Shown here in pieces: positions 17,537-26,039 of a stretch of 64,000 bases of DNA. Both the position numbers and the translations under genes were made by a program. Each line of letters starts with the position of its first letter. Position 1 is the first letter of the stretch. The DNA comes from JAIOSM01 sp023143455 (GTDB lineage: Bacteria; Desulfobacterota; Desulfobacteria; Desulfobacterales; Desulfobacteraceae). The DNA is taken from NCBI GenBank assembly GCA_030632885.1, contig DAOVTW010000001.1, forward strand, positions 124,001-188,000, in the 5' to 3' direction. Under the pieces are notes generated by a model, which made no database searches, was not told the origin of the DNA, and saw only the letters and a list, made by a program, of their open reading frames with translations.

Positions 17537-19219
17537 ATGAGTAATTCCATTAGGACTAAAAAAAATATCTACTCCCAAGATGTTCTGTTTATAAATCTGC
17601 CACCCATTTCGCCTACACTTTCAAATGTTGGTGATCCAACGTCCGCAAGTAATCTGACACCACCCATAGGTCTTTTGTATTTGGCAGATAAAATTAGAGA
17701 TTGTATATTTGTTAATTCCTACAAACTAGTCGATTTTGCTATCTTTGACTATGGGGATATTGCAGGAAATGAAAATATTGGAGAGTTTGTGAATGAAAAG
17801 CTAAGACATGGAAGAATTGAAAAGCCAAGTGTTGTTGCGATTTCACTTATGTTCTCATCATCCTACGATTTTTTTAAAATTGTTGTTGCTGAAGTTAGAA
17901 AGATTTGGAAGGATACTGTTGTCATGGTAGGTGGCATACATGCTTCTAATGCTGTGGAGTACTTGTTAAATAATGATAACTGCATTGACTATATTACATG
18001 CGGTGAGGGAGAAGATGCATTAGTTGAGTTTCTTGAAATGATTTCTACAGATAAACAAAAAGATATTCAAGGGGTTCACAGCTTAAACAACATAAAAAAG
18101 GTTAAAGGTGGCCAATTTGAGCAGACAATCTTTATTCAAGACTTGAATATAGATTGTTCAAAATATTCTGATCTCATAGATATGGAAAAATATATAGAAG
18201 ATACATCTTTATTTAGCCTGTCTAAAACAACACTTTCTGCTCGCTCTTTTGCAATCATGACATCCAGAGGATGTCCCAACCATTGTATTTTTTGTGCAGC
18301 ACATACTGTTCATGGTCGCACTCCAAGATGGAGAGATATTCAAAATGTTGTTGATGAAATATATTGGCTTAATAGTACCTACGGAGTAACAAAATATTAT
18401 CTTTTTGATGATAATTTTGTTCCAAAATCAAAGGCACTTGAATTATTTAATGCTTTATCTGATATTGATATTCCTAATTTCGAAATAGTGATTCAAAATA
18501 TGAGTATAAATGCAACAGATTTTGATATTATAGATGCTATAACAGCTTGTAAAATTACCAATATTGCTTTTGCAATTGAATCAGGCTCAAAAAAAATTCA
18601 GAAAAAAATAAAGAAAAATGTATTACTAAATAAAGCATTTGATTTGGTTAAATATTCACAAAGTAAGGGTTTAAATGTTAGATGTTTTTACATTATTGGT
18701 TTCCCTGGTGAGACTATTGAGGACATGAAAGAGACTTTTGAGTATGCCAAAAGACTTGGCGCAAACTGGTCAACATTTAGTGTTGCATCCCCCATCCCTG
18801 GTACTGAAATGTATGGTGAATTCATTAGACTTGGTTATATTGAGGACGGTCCGATTTCATGGAGAACTGCTACTATAAGAGATCGAGTTTTTGATACAAA
18901 GGAAATAGATAGGAAAGAAATAAAAGAATTGGCATATAGAGCTAATTTGGATGTTAATTTTGTGAATAACATAAACATAAAAAATGGTGACTACGAAAGT
19001 GCAGAAATAATATTTTCTAATTTTATTAAACTGTATGATTTTCACATCTTTGCATATGATAGCTTAAGAAGAATATATAAGGAAACCGGAAAAGTTCAAA
19101 AAGAAAAAGAAATTATTGATAAAATGAGATCTATTCTAACTTCGAATAAGAAAGCTCATTCATTTCGAAAATATTTTGATTTCTTGGATACTGATATAAT
19201 AAAGGTACTAGAAACATAA
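17537..19219 (+). CDS. B12-binding-domain radical SAM protein (1 of 3)
   Basis: A 560-residue protein. Residues about 14-170 form a cobalamin-binding-like Rossmann domain (VVMVGGIHASNAVEYL, then ITCGEGEDALVEF). The radical SAM domain starts near 238 with the [4Fe-4S] cysteines Cys246, Cys250 and Cys253 in SRGCPNHCIFC. A glycine-rich SAM contact follows (AFAIESGSKKIQKKIKK, then YIIGFPGETIEDM). This is the class B architecture used for methylating unreactive carbons or phosphorus and for other radical chemistry. The ~110-residue C-terminal region is helical and lysine-rich. The target is unknown, but a glycan or lipid-linked sugar is plausible from the locus. Confidence 0.88.
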   Translation: MSNSIRTKKNIYSQDVLFINLPPISPTLSNVGDPTSASNLTPPIGLLYLADKIRDCIFVNSYKLVDFAIFDYGDIAGNENIGEFVNEKLRHGRIEKPSVVAISLMFSSSYDFFKIVVAEVRKIWKDTVVMVGGIHASNAVEYLLNNDNCIDYITCGEGEDALVEFLEMISTDKQKDIQGVHSLNNIKKVKGGQFEQTIFIQDLNIDCSKYSDLIDMEKYIEDTSLFSLSKTTLSARSFAIMTSRGCPNHCIFCAAHTVHGRTPRWRDIQNVVDEIYWLNSTYGVTKYYLFDDNFVPKSKALELFNALSDIDIPNFEIVIQNMSINATDFDIIDAITACKITNIAFAIESGSKKIQKKIKKNVLLNKAFDLVKYSQSKGLNVRCFYIIGFPGETIEDMKETFEYAKRLGANWSTFSVASPIPGTEMYGEFIRLGYIEDGPISWRTATIRDRVFDTKEIDRKEIKELAYRANLDVNFVNNINIKNGDYESAEIIFSNFIKLYDFHIFAYDSLRRIYKETGKVQKEKEIIDKMRSILTSNKKAHSFRKYFDFLDTDIIKVLET

Positions 19220-19238
19220 ATTTCCAATTAAGAGTTAT

Positions 19239-20171
19239 ATGAGAAATAGTAATCTATTAGTTAGCGTAGGATTGCCTGTTTATAATGGAGCTTCTTTTAT
19301 CAATCAAGCTGTAGATTCTTTATTAGCACAAGATTATAAAGATTTTGAACTAATCATTTCTGATAATGCTTCAACAGATCGAACCCAAGAAATCTGTTTG
19401 GAATATGCAGAGCAAGACAAGAGAGTGAGATACTATCGATCCAGGGATAATATGGGAGCTTCCTGGAACTTTAATCATGTCTTTGAATTGTCCACAGGTG
19501 AATATTTTATGTGGGCATCTCATGACGATTATTGGGAGCCATCATATATTAGTGCTTGCATTAAAGCTTATGAATTTTCACCAGATATTATACTGGCCGG
19601 CGCTTTTTGTGAATCCTTTGATACACAAGGGGAAAATGCAAGCTTTATTGATTTTGGACTAACAACTATTGGGCTTCCTCCCCAGGATCGATTCATACAG
19701 TATAAAAAGAGCCTTCATAGTGGGTGTAGTATTAATGGTGTTTTCCATGGAATCTATAAGAGCAAGTTTCTTTCAAAGGCAATGCCTATGAAAAAAGTTA
19801 TTGCAAATGATCATCTCATATTAGCAGAACTCTCTTTGCAAGGGGAGTTTAAAACTGTTGAAAAAAAATTAATTCATAAAAGATGGGGTGGTGGGTCTGA
19901 GAGCCACAGAAATAACGCCCGTACTGTAGGCATTAATAATGAACTACTGATTAGATTTCCATATTTTATGCGTGAAATTTTGTTGCAGAAAATAATTATT
20001 AAGACCGACAATATATTTTTTACAAAAAAAATATGGCTTTCTTGTTGGTCATTATGGAATTACATTTTATTTTCGCTCAAGTTAAATATTTTAATATCCT
20101 TGGTTAGAATTAAAAATATTTGTAGTTTTTTGAAGAATAGAAGTATAAAGATATTTTATCTTTTTAAATAG
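19239..20171 (+). CDS. Family 2 glycosyltransferase
   Basis: A 310-residue GT-A glycosyltransferase. The N terminus VSVGLPVYNGASFINQAV and IISDNASTDRTQEI mark the nucleotide-sugar site, and ASHDDYWEP is the metal-binding DxD-like segment. The last ~80 residues are rich in hydrophobic stretches (for example IWLSCWSLWNYILFSLKLN), which suggests membrane association. It would add one sugar to the lipid-linked repeat at the cytosolic face. It is the last gene before a 63-base gap that contains a possible promoter. Confidence 0.9.
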   Translation: MRNSNLLVSVGLPVYNGASFINQAVDSLLAQDYKDFELIISDNASTDRTQEICLEYAEQDKRVRYYRSRDNMGASWNFNHVFELSTGEYFMWASHDDYWEPSYISACIKAYEFSPDIILAGAFCESFDTQGENASFIDFGLTTIGLPPQDRFIQYKKSLHSGCSINGVFHGIYKSKFLSKAMPMKKVIANDHLILAELSLQGEFKTVEKKLIHKRWGGGSESHRNNARTVGINNELLIRFPYFMREILLQKIIIKTDNIFFTKKIWLSCWSLWNYILFSLKLNILISLVRIKNICSFLKNRSIKIFYLFK

Positions 20172-20172
20172 A

Positions 20173-20200
20173 TTAAAAGTAGATGATTAGTATATATAAT
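20173..20200 (+). promoter_or_regulatory. Candidate sigma-70-type promoter before the heptose module
   Basis: A perfect TATAAT at 20195-20200 lies 16 bases after TTAAAA (20173-20178; 4 of 6 match to TTGACA). It is in the short gap between the GT2 gene and the heptose genes. In AT-rich DNA such matches arise by chance, so this is a candidate only. Confidence 0.3.
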
Positions 20201-20234
20201 TTTGGTTTATCACATTTTTAGTAAGGGGTAAGTT

Positions 20235-21173
20235 ATGAGTTTTAATATTTTAGTAACAGGTGGTGCAGGCTATTTAGGCTCAGTACTTGTACCAGAACTT
20301 TTAAAGGCGGGGCATAAGGTGACTGTGATTGATAATTTTATGTTTTCACAGAATCCTCTCATGGACTGTTGCTATTCTGACAGTTTTGATGTTGTTAGAG
20401 GTGATGCCCGTGATGAGAGCCTTCTTAGAGCTTTATGCAAAGGTAAAGATATCATTATACCTTTAGCCGCGTTAGTGGGAGCACCAATGTGCGACCGGGA
20501 CAAAATTGGTGCAAAAACAACAAACTTTGATGCCATTAAATCATTGATTTCTTTTTTATCTAAAGAACAGCGTATCGTTGTGCCAACAACCAATAGCGGC
20601 TATGGGATTGGACAGAAAGATGTTCATTGTACAGAAGAATCACCTTTAAAGCCAATATCGCTTTATGGTAAAATGAAAGTTGAATCTGAAAAACTTATAT
20701 TAGATAGAGGCAATGGTATAAGCTTGAGGCTTGCAACAGTATTTGGAGCTAGCCCACGAATGCGATTGGACCTTCTTGTAAATGATTTTACATACCGCGC
20801 AGTAAATGATCGATTTGTTGTTATTTTCGAGGGCCATTTTAAACGTAATTACATACATATTCGTGATGTTGCTAAGGCATTCTTACATTCAATAGATAAT
20901 TTTGATTCAATGAAAAACGAGGCATATAATGTAGGCTTATCAGATGCAAATATCTCAAAGTTGGAGCTTTGTGCCAAGATCAAAGAACAAATTTCGGATT
21001 TTGTTATTATAGAAGAATCTATTGGAAAAGACCCAGATAAAAGGGACTATATAGTTTCAAACGAGAAAATAGAAAGCACAGGTTTTAAACCTGGGTTCTC
21101 GCTTGAAATAGGAATTAAAGAATTAAAGAAAACTTATACAATTATTAATAATAGTAAATATAGTAATGTATAA
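20235..21173 (+). CDS. SDR oxidoreductase, probable GDP-heptose 4-dehydrogenase (Cj1427-like)
   Basis: A 312-residue extended SDR. The Rossmann motif is GGAGYLGS (10-17) and the catalytic YGKMK supplies Tyr and Lys. From memory, the pattern of ALVGAPMCDRD, TNSGYGIGQKD, FGASPRMRLDLLVNDF and EDPDKRDYIVSN strongly resembles Cj1427 of Campylobacter jejuni. That NAD-dependent enzyme oxidises GDP-D-glycero-D-manno-heptose at C4 to start heptose modification. The two following genes encode the heptose-activating enzymes HddC and HddA, which supports this reading. A GTAAGGGG ribosome site precedes the ATG, and the stop shares a base with the next ATG. Confidence 0.85.
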   Translation: MSFNILVTGGAGYLGSVLVPELLKAGHKVTVIDNFMFSQNPLMDCCYSDSFDVVRGDARDESLLRALCKGKDIIIPLAALVGAPMCDRDKIGAKTTNFDAIKSLISFLSKEQRIVVPTTNSGYGIGQKDVHCTEESPLKPISLYGKMKVESEKLILDRGNGISLRLATVFGASPRMRLDLLVNDFTYRAVNDRFVVIFEGHFKRNYIHIRDVAKAFLHSIDNFDSMKNEAYNVGLSDANISKLELCAKIKEQISDFVIIEESIGKDPDKRDYIVSNEKIESTGFKPGFSLEIGIKELKKTYTIINNSKYSNV

Positions 21174-21877
21174 TGGATAAAAAAATTACAGCTGTAGTCC
21201 TTGTTGGTGGTCAAGGGACACGTTTGCGATCTGTTGTATCTGATAAACCCAAAGTTCTTGCAGCAGTTAAGGGAAGACCGTTTCTTACTTATTTGCTTGA
21301 TCAGCTTGAAAGTAATAACATTACAGAAGTTGTTTTCTGTAGTGGGTATATGGCTGATACCATAGAAGCATATTTTGGTGACCATTACAAATCTATTATA
21401 ATTCAATATTCAAGAGAAGAAATTCCTTTAGACACTGGAGGGGCTTTGAGGTTAGCATTGCCATTGCTTTTGTCTGATACAATACTTGTCATGAACGGGG
21501 ATTCTTTTGTAAAAACTGATTTAACTATTTTTACAAAAACGTTTTTTCAACAAAAGCATATTGCAGATATGCTCTTGGCAAAGGTAAATGATGTCTCTCG
21601 TTTTGGAAACGTTACTTTTAATAAAGAGTGTGAGATAACATCTTTTAAAGAAAAAGGTGAACATAAAGGCCCCGGATGGATTAATGCAGGAATATATCTT
21701 TTTAGAAAAAAAATATTATTTGATATTCCAGAAGATTGTTTTTTCTCATTGGAAAGAGGTTTTTTCCCAAAATTAATAGGGAAAGGATTATTTGGTTTTT
21801 GCACAGAAGGAGATTTTATCGATATTGGGACACCAGATTCGTATAACAAGACCGCCCTTTTTTTTGATAACATTTAA
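21173..21877 (+). CDS. hddC: D-glycero-D-manno-heptose 1-phosphate guanylyltransferase (HddC-like)
   Basis: A 234-residue sugar-phosphate nucleotidyltransferase. The nucleotide loop is LVGGQGTRL (10-18) followed by KPKVLAAVKGRPF, and MNGDSFV is the metal-binding Asp segment. Its length and pairing with a GHMP kinase match HddC, which makes GDP-D-glycero-alpha-D-manno-heptose from the 1-phosphate. A different NTP or hexose-1-phosphate is possible, since the fold is shared by many pyrophosphorylases. It is 20 bases upstream of the kinase. No gmhA (sedoheptulose-7-phosphate isomerase) or gmhB phosphatase gene is in the window; these could be supplied by the core-LPS pathway elsewhere. Confidence 0.87.
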   Translation: MDKKITAVVLVGGQGTRLRSVVSDKPKVLAAVKGRPFLTYLLDQLESNNITEVVFCSGYMADTIEAYFGDHYKSIIIQYSREEIPLDTGGALRLALPLLLSDTILVMNGDSFVKTDLTIFTKTFFQQKHIADMLLAKVNDVSRFGNVTFNKECEITSFKEKGEHKGPGWINAGIYLFRKKILFDIPEDCFFSLERGFFPKLIGKGLFGFCTEGDFIDIGTPDSYNKTALFFDNI

Positions 21878-21897
21878 GTTTAGGAAAAATAATAACA

Positions 21898-22965
21898 ATG
21901 ATAATAAATAGGACACCGTATAGATTGTCTTTTTTAGGAGGGGGAACAGATTATCCTTCATGGTACCTGAAACATGGGGGAAGTACCATAAGTACTTCTA
22001 TTAACAAATATTGTTATATTACATGTCGAGCGTTACCACCTTTTTTTGAGCATAGAATTCGTGTAGTATATAGTAAAATTGAATTATGCAATAGTTACGA
22101 AGAGATTGATCATCCAGCAGTGCGAGAAACACTTCGGTTTTTAAATTTAGATTGCGGGCTTGAAATACATTATGATGGAGATCTCCCAGCAAGAAGCGGA
22201 ATGGGATCAAGTTCTTCTTTTAATGTTGGTTTGTTACATGCATTATATGCATTTAAAGGAGAAATGGTTTCAAAAAGGCAGCTTACCAGAGATTGTATTC
22301 ATGTAGAACAGGATATGATTAAGGAAATAGTTGGATCACAAGATCAGGCATGTGCGGCTCATGGTGGGTTGAATCATATTGAATTTTTAAAAAATGGAGA
22401 AATTAAAGTTAACCCTTTAACACTGTCAAAACAGAGATTAGATGAATTAGATTCTCATTTGATGCTTTTTTATACAGGAATTAACCGTAAAGGGACAGCA
22501 TCAGATGTAGCAAAAAGTTATGTGGATGATATAGAATCTAAGACAGAACTACTAACTGAATTAGGTGGTCTTGTTGATATTGGGTTAGAAATATTAGGTA
22601 ACAAATCTGACATTTGTGAGTTTGGTAAACTCCTTCATGAATCATGGATGCTTAAAAGAGATTTAAGTAATTCTGTCTCTAATATTGATATTGATGATCT
22701 TTATAAAAGAGCTTTGGACAATGGAGCACTTGGAGGAAAAATTACAGGTGCCGGGGGGGGAGGGTTCCTGCTTCTTTTTGTACCGCCTTCTGAGCAGCAA
22801 CGTGTTCGGAAAGTTTTATCTAAGCAGATTTATGTACCATTTTCGTTCGAATCCCGTGGTAGCCAGATTCTTTTTTACCAGGCAAATAATGAAAATTATA
22901 GTATTCTTGAAAAGGATAGGGATAAAAGAGTTTATAAATTGTTCAAAGAACAAGCTTGTGGATGA
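21898..22965 (+). CDS. hddA: D-glycero-D-manno-heptose 7-phosphate kinase (HddA-like GHMP kinase)
   Basis: A 355-residue GHMP-superfamily kinase. RTPYRLSFLGGGTDYP at the N terminus is characteristic of the heptose/fucose kinase branch. The ATP-binding loop is PARSGMGSSSSFNVG (97-111) and the C-terminal GHMP motif is GGKITGAGGGGFLL. HddA phosphorylates heptose 7-phosphate at C1, feeding HddC in the GDP-heptose pathway used for S-layer, capsule and O-antigen heptoses. The order SDR, hddC, hddA is like Campylobacter heptose clusters. The gene is complete with the expected length. Confidence 0.9.
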   Translation: MIINRTPYRLSFLGGGTDYPSWYLKHGGSTISTSINKYCYITCRALPPFFEHRIRVVYSKIELCNSYEEIDHPAVRETLRFLNLDCGLEIHYDGDLPARSGMGSSSSFNVGLLHALYAFKGEMVSKRQLTRDCIHVEQDMIKEIVGSQDQACAAHGGLNHIEFLKNGEIKVNPLTLSKQRLDELDSHLMLFYTGINRKGTASDVAKSYVDDIESKTELLTELGGLVDIGLEILGNKSDICEFGKLLHESWMLKRDLSNSVSNIDIDDLYKRALDNGALGGKITGAGGGGFLLLFVPPSEQQRVRKVLSKQIYVPFSFESRGSQILFYQANNENYSILEKDRDKRVYKLFKEQACG

Positions 22966-22968
22966 GAG

Positions 22969-23025
22969 ATGAATAACTTTAATAGTATTTTTGAAAATGG
23001 AAGAATAATTATTGGAAAATTATAA
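22969..23025 (+). CDS. Possible 18-codon leader ORF before transketolase
   Basis: An ATG 3 bases after the hddA stop opens an 18-codon frame (MNNFNSIFENGRIIIGKL) whose TAA ends 1 base before the transketolase ATG at 23027. It could couple translation of the two genes, be a remnant, or mean nothing. There is no family match. Confidence 0.2.
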   Translation: MNNFNSIFENGRIIIGKL

Positions 23026-23026
23026 A

Positions 23027-23836
23027 ATGTCCCAATTCGATTTTATGAAAAAGAAGGCTCAGGATTTGAGAAAAGAGGCGCTCAAGCTTCATAAGATAGC
23101 AAGTGAGACAAGGATTGCTTCTACTCTATCAGCGATTGAAATATTTGTTGTATTATATTATGGGCAAGTATTAAGCTATTCTGAAAACCCAACCTGGGAA
23201 GATAGAGATAGATTAATAATCAGTAAAGGTCATGGTTCGTTTTGTATATATCCTATTCTTGCTGAAATAGGATATTTTGATGAGAATGAATTGCAGGAAG
23301 CTGGTAGTCAAAAGTCGATTTTAGGTGCAATCCCAGATAGTTTGATTCCAGGTTTTGAAACTACCAATGGTTCATTGGGACATGGGCTTGGAGTTGCTTG
23401 TGGAATTGCTCTTGCTTTAAAACGTAAAAATATTTCACAAAAAGTTTTTGTTGTGGCTGGCGATGGAGAGTTTAATGAGGGGTCAATGTGGGAAGCAATA
23501 ATGTTTGCTTCTTATCATAAGCTTGATAATTTAATTCTTATTATTGATGATAATAAGATATCGATGTTAGGACATCAAAAAGATATAATAACTAATACTT
23601 CTTTTACAGATAAATTTGAATCGTTTAACTGGGAAGCAATTAAAGCTGATGGTCACGATGTTAAAGATCTACATAATGCATTGATGACAATGAGAAATAA
23701 TTGTGGTAAGCCTCATGTTGTTATAGCTGAGACTGTTAAAGGTAAGGGCGTAGTTGCGTTGGAAGATAAGTCTCTTAGCCATGTTATGAGTTTAAACCCA
23801 TCTGAGATAGATGAAATTTTAAAGGACTGGGAATGA
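23027..23836 (+). CDS. Transketolase, N-terminal (TPP-binding) subunit
   Basis: About 269 residues covering the first domain of transketolase. SKGHGSFCIYPILAE, GSLGHGLGVACGIAL and the TPP/Mg motif VVAGDGEFNEGSMWEA...DDNK are all present. The enzyme is split into two genes, as in many bacteria and archaea with half-size transketolases, and the partner follows with an ATGA overlap. Transketolase moves two-carbon units between sugar phosphates and can make sedoheptulose 7-phosphate, the precursor of the heptose handled by HddA/HddC. It could instead add a C2 branch to a keto sugar. The start is set at ATG 23027, 9 bases after GGAA, rather than at the TTG at 23012. Confidence 0.9.
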   Translation: MSQFDFMKKKAQDLRKEALKLHKIASETRIASTLSAIEIFVVLYYGQVLSYSENPTWEDRDRLIISKGHGSFCIYPILAEIGYFDENELQEAGSQKSILGAIPDSLIPGFETTNGSLGHGLGVACGIALALKRKNISQKVFVVAGDGEFNEGSMWEAIMFASYHKLDNLILIIDDNKISMLGHQKDIITNTSFTDKFESFNWEAIKADGHDVKDLHNALMTMRNNCGKPHVVIAETVKGKGVVALEDKSLSHVMSLNPSEIDEILKDWE

Positions 23837-24786
23837 AGAATAAACAAGTTAAAACCATGAGAGACACCATAATTGAAGAAATTTCAAATAGAATGGAAGA
23901 GAATAAAAGCATTTTTTTTCTTACAGCAGATATGGGTGCTCCTGCATTGGATAAGCTACGCCAAAAATATGCCGATAGATTTATAAATGTGGGGATTGCC
24001 GAACAAAATCTTATTAACGTCAGTACTGGACTTGCATTGGAGGGTTTTACAGTATATGCATTTGCGATTGCTGCATTTTTAAGCATGCGGGCTTATGAAC
24101 AGATCCGAAATAATTTGGCTTTGTTAGGTGATCATAAGGAACTTAATGTCAATCTTTTAGGTGTTGGTGTCGGTGTAAGTTATGATATGTCTGGTCCAAG
24201 TCATCATTGTCTCGAAGACATATCAATTATACGGACACTCCCAAATATGTCTTTATTTTCACCCAGTGACTGGGTAATGGCATATAGCTTTGTAAAGCAC
24301 TCAATACGATTTAAAAGCCCTAAATACATAAGGCTTGACAGTAAAGCTATGCCTAATATCTATGAAGAGTCTGAACAGTTTGATTGGGAAACCGGTTTTG
24401 TTGAATTAAATAAGGGGAAAGATGTTTGTATTATTTCCACCGGCATTACAACACATAAGAGCTTAAAAATTATTGATGAACTATCTAAAGACAGTATCAA
24501 GACAGGTTTGATAGATCTCTTTATGTTAAAATATTTTGATAAAGAATATCTTTTAAAAATTTTATCAAAGTACAAAGTGGTTATTACAATTGAAGAAGGA
24601 TTTATAGGTAAAGGAGGGCTTGATAGCATTATTGCGAATTTGAAAATACATTATCAAGCTGATTTTACTTTGAAAAGCTTTGGCTTCTCTGATAGCTATC
24701 TTTTCCAGCAAGGGAGCAGAGAATTTTTATCAGAATGCCATGGATTTAGTATTAAAGACATAATCAGTTCTATTAAAAATTATTAA
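23833..24786 (+). CDS. Transketolase, C-terminal (pyrimidine-binding) subunit
   Basis: A 317-residue protein covering the second and third transketolase domains. Glu57 in VGIAEQN is the conserved TPP-activating glutamate, followed by SGPSHHCLEDISIIRTLPNM of the pyrimidine domain and a C-terminal transketolase domain with TIEEGFIGKGG. Together with the preceding gene it makes one complete enzyme of normal total size. It overlaps the N-terminal subunit by 4 bases, implying coupled translation and an equimolar complex. Being between heptose genes and a 3-dehydratase-like PLP gene is unusual for central metabolism and suggests a dedicated role in the glycan pathway. Confidence 0.9.
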   Translation: MKNKQVKTMRDTIIEEISNRMEENKSIFFLTADMGAPALDKLRQKYADRFINVGIAEQNLINVSTGLALEGFTVYAFAIAAFLSMRAYEQIRNNLALLGDHKELNVNLLGVGVGVSYDMSGPSHHCLEDISIIRTLPNMSLFSPSDWVMAYSFVKHSIRFKSPKYIRLDSKAMPNIYEESEQFDWETGFVELNKGKDVCIISTGITTHKSLKIIDELSKDSIKTGLIDLFMLKYFDKEYLLKILSKYKVVITIEEGFIGKGGLDSIIANLKIHYQADFTLKSFGFSDSYLFQQGSREFLSECHGFSIKDIISSIKNY

Positions 24787-24811
24787 TTATCATATATAGG
24801 AAATACATCAT

Positions 24812-25990
24812 ATGGAATTAAACCTGCCTTTAATGGACAACAATCTCACCACAGAAGACATGAATGTCCTTATTGATTTTTTAAAAGATACGCCACGGTT
24901 GACTCAGGGAAGCAATGTTTCTGCCTTTGAACAAGAATGGTCAAAATGGCTTGGTGTTAAATACAGTGTTTTTGTTAACTCTGGAGCCTCTGCTAACCTT
25001 ATCACTATGGCCGCACTTAAAAAATTAAAGGGCGATGGTGAGATCATTGTTCCTACATTAACCTGGGTATCTGACATTGCCTCTGTAATACAAAATGGTT
25101 ATAAGCCAGTATTTGTAGACATAAACCCAAGAACACTTGCAATGGATGATAACCAGGTAATTTCAAAAATTACAGATAACACCAAAGGAGTGTTTATTAC
25201 ATATGTTCAAGGGTTTAATGGCTTGACAGATAATTTATTGTCTTACCTTGAAGAACATAATATACCTTTGATTGAAGATGTTTGTGAATCACATGGCGCA
25301 ACATTCAGAGATAAAAAACTTGGGTCATTTGGGCTTATTTCAAACTTTTCATTCTATTATGCTCATCATCTAAGCACTATTGAGGGTGGTATGGTCTGTA
25401 CTAATAATGAAGATATCTATCAAACAATTCGCATGTTCAGGTCCCATGGTATGACAAGAGAGGTAACATCTGAAGATTTGAAAGATCAATATGCATTGGA
25501 AAATCCGGAACTATCTCCTGATTTTATTTTTGCCTTTCCTGCCTATAATGTACGGAATACAGAAATTGGAGCTGTTCTAGGGCTGAATCAGCTCAAGCGC
25601 CTTGATGAAAATAATGAAAAACGTATAGAAAATTTCAAGCTTTTTTTAGAAAATTTAGATCCAGATTTATACAGAACAGATTTTGAAATTGAAGGAAATT
25701 GTAATTACGCATTTAATCTGATTTTAAGAAAACCTGATCCTGAATTTCGTGATAAGTTAGAAGATACTATGCGTAAAGCTAAGGTTGAATTTCGGAGGGG
25801 GAGTTCAGGAGGTGGAAACCAGATGCGGCAACCATATTTGCAAGAATTTGTTGAAGATAAAGAGTGGGAACAATACCCTGAAATCGAGCATGTACATTTT
25901 TATGGTTATTATATTGGTAATTTTCCAAGCCTTGAACAAGATAAGATATTATCACTATGCAATCTTGTGAATGGAATTAAAAAGATATAA
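24812..25990 (+). CDS. ColD/RfbH-like PLP-dependent sugar 3-dehydratase (His in place of catalytic Lys)
   Basis: A 392-residue DegT-fold enzyme in which the Schiff-base lysine is absent. In FYYAHHLSTIEGG, His185 sits exactly where Lys205 is in the aminotransferase at 12266-13543. A His at this place is the hallmark of ColD (GDP-4-keto-6-deoxymannose 3-dehydratase) and of the E1 CDP-sugar dehydrases (RfbH/AscC), which remove the 3-hydroxyl to make 3-deoxy sugars. No ferredoxin-type E1 iron-sulfur cysteine cluster is apparent, so the ColD type fits better. The likely substrate is a GDP-4-keto sugar: GDP-heptose genes lie just upstream and a Gmd-like dehydratase is at 35629. The substrate is inferred. 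Confidence 0.88.
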   Translation: MELNLPLMDNNLTTEDMNVLIDFLKDTPRLTQGSNVSAFEQEWSKWLGVKYSVFVNSGASANLITMAALKKLKGDGEIIVPTLTWVSDIASVIQNGYKPVFVDINPRTLAMDDNQVISKITDNTKGVFITYVQGFNGLTDNLLSYLEEHNIPLIEDVCESHGATFRDKKLGSFGLISNFSFYYAHHLSTIEGGMVCTNNEDIYQTIRMFRSHGMTREVTSEDLKDQYALENPELSPDFIFAFPAYNVRNTEIGAVLGLNQLKRLDENNEKRIENFKLFLENLDPDLYRTDFEIEGNCNYAFNLILRKPDPEFRDKLEDTMRKAKVEFRRGSSGGGNQMRQPYLQEFVEDKEWEQYPEIEHVHFYGYYIGNFPSLEQDKILSLCNLVNGIKKI

Positions 25991-26039
25991 TTATTATTAA
26001 TGTATAAATTATTAAATAAAATATGTGAGAGTCTATCAA

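Noticed and set aside
21547..21873. 108-codon open frame on the minus strand inside hddC
   Set aside because: Antisense shadow of a conserved nucleotidyltransferase.
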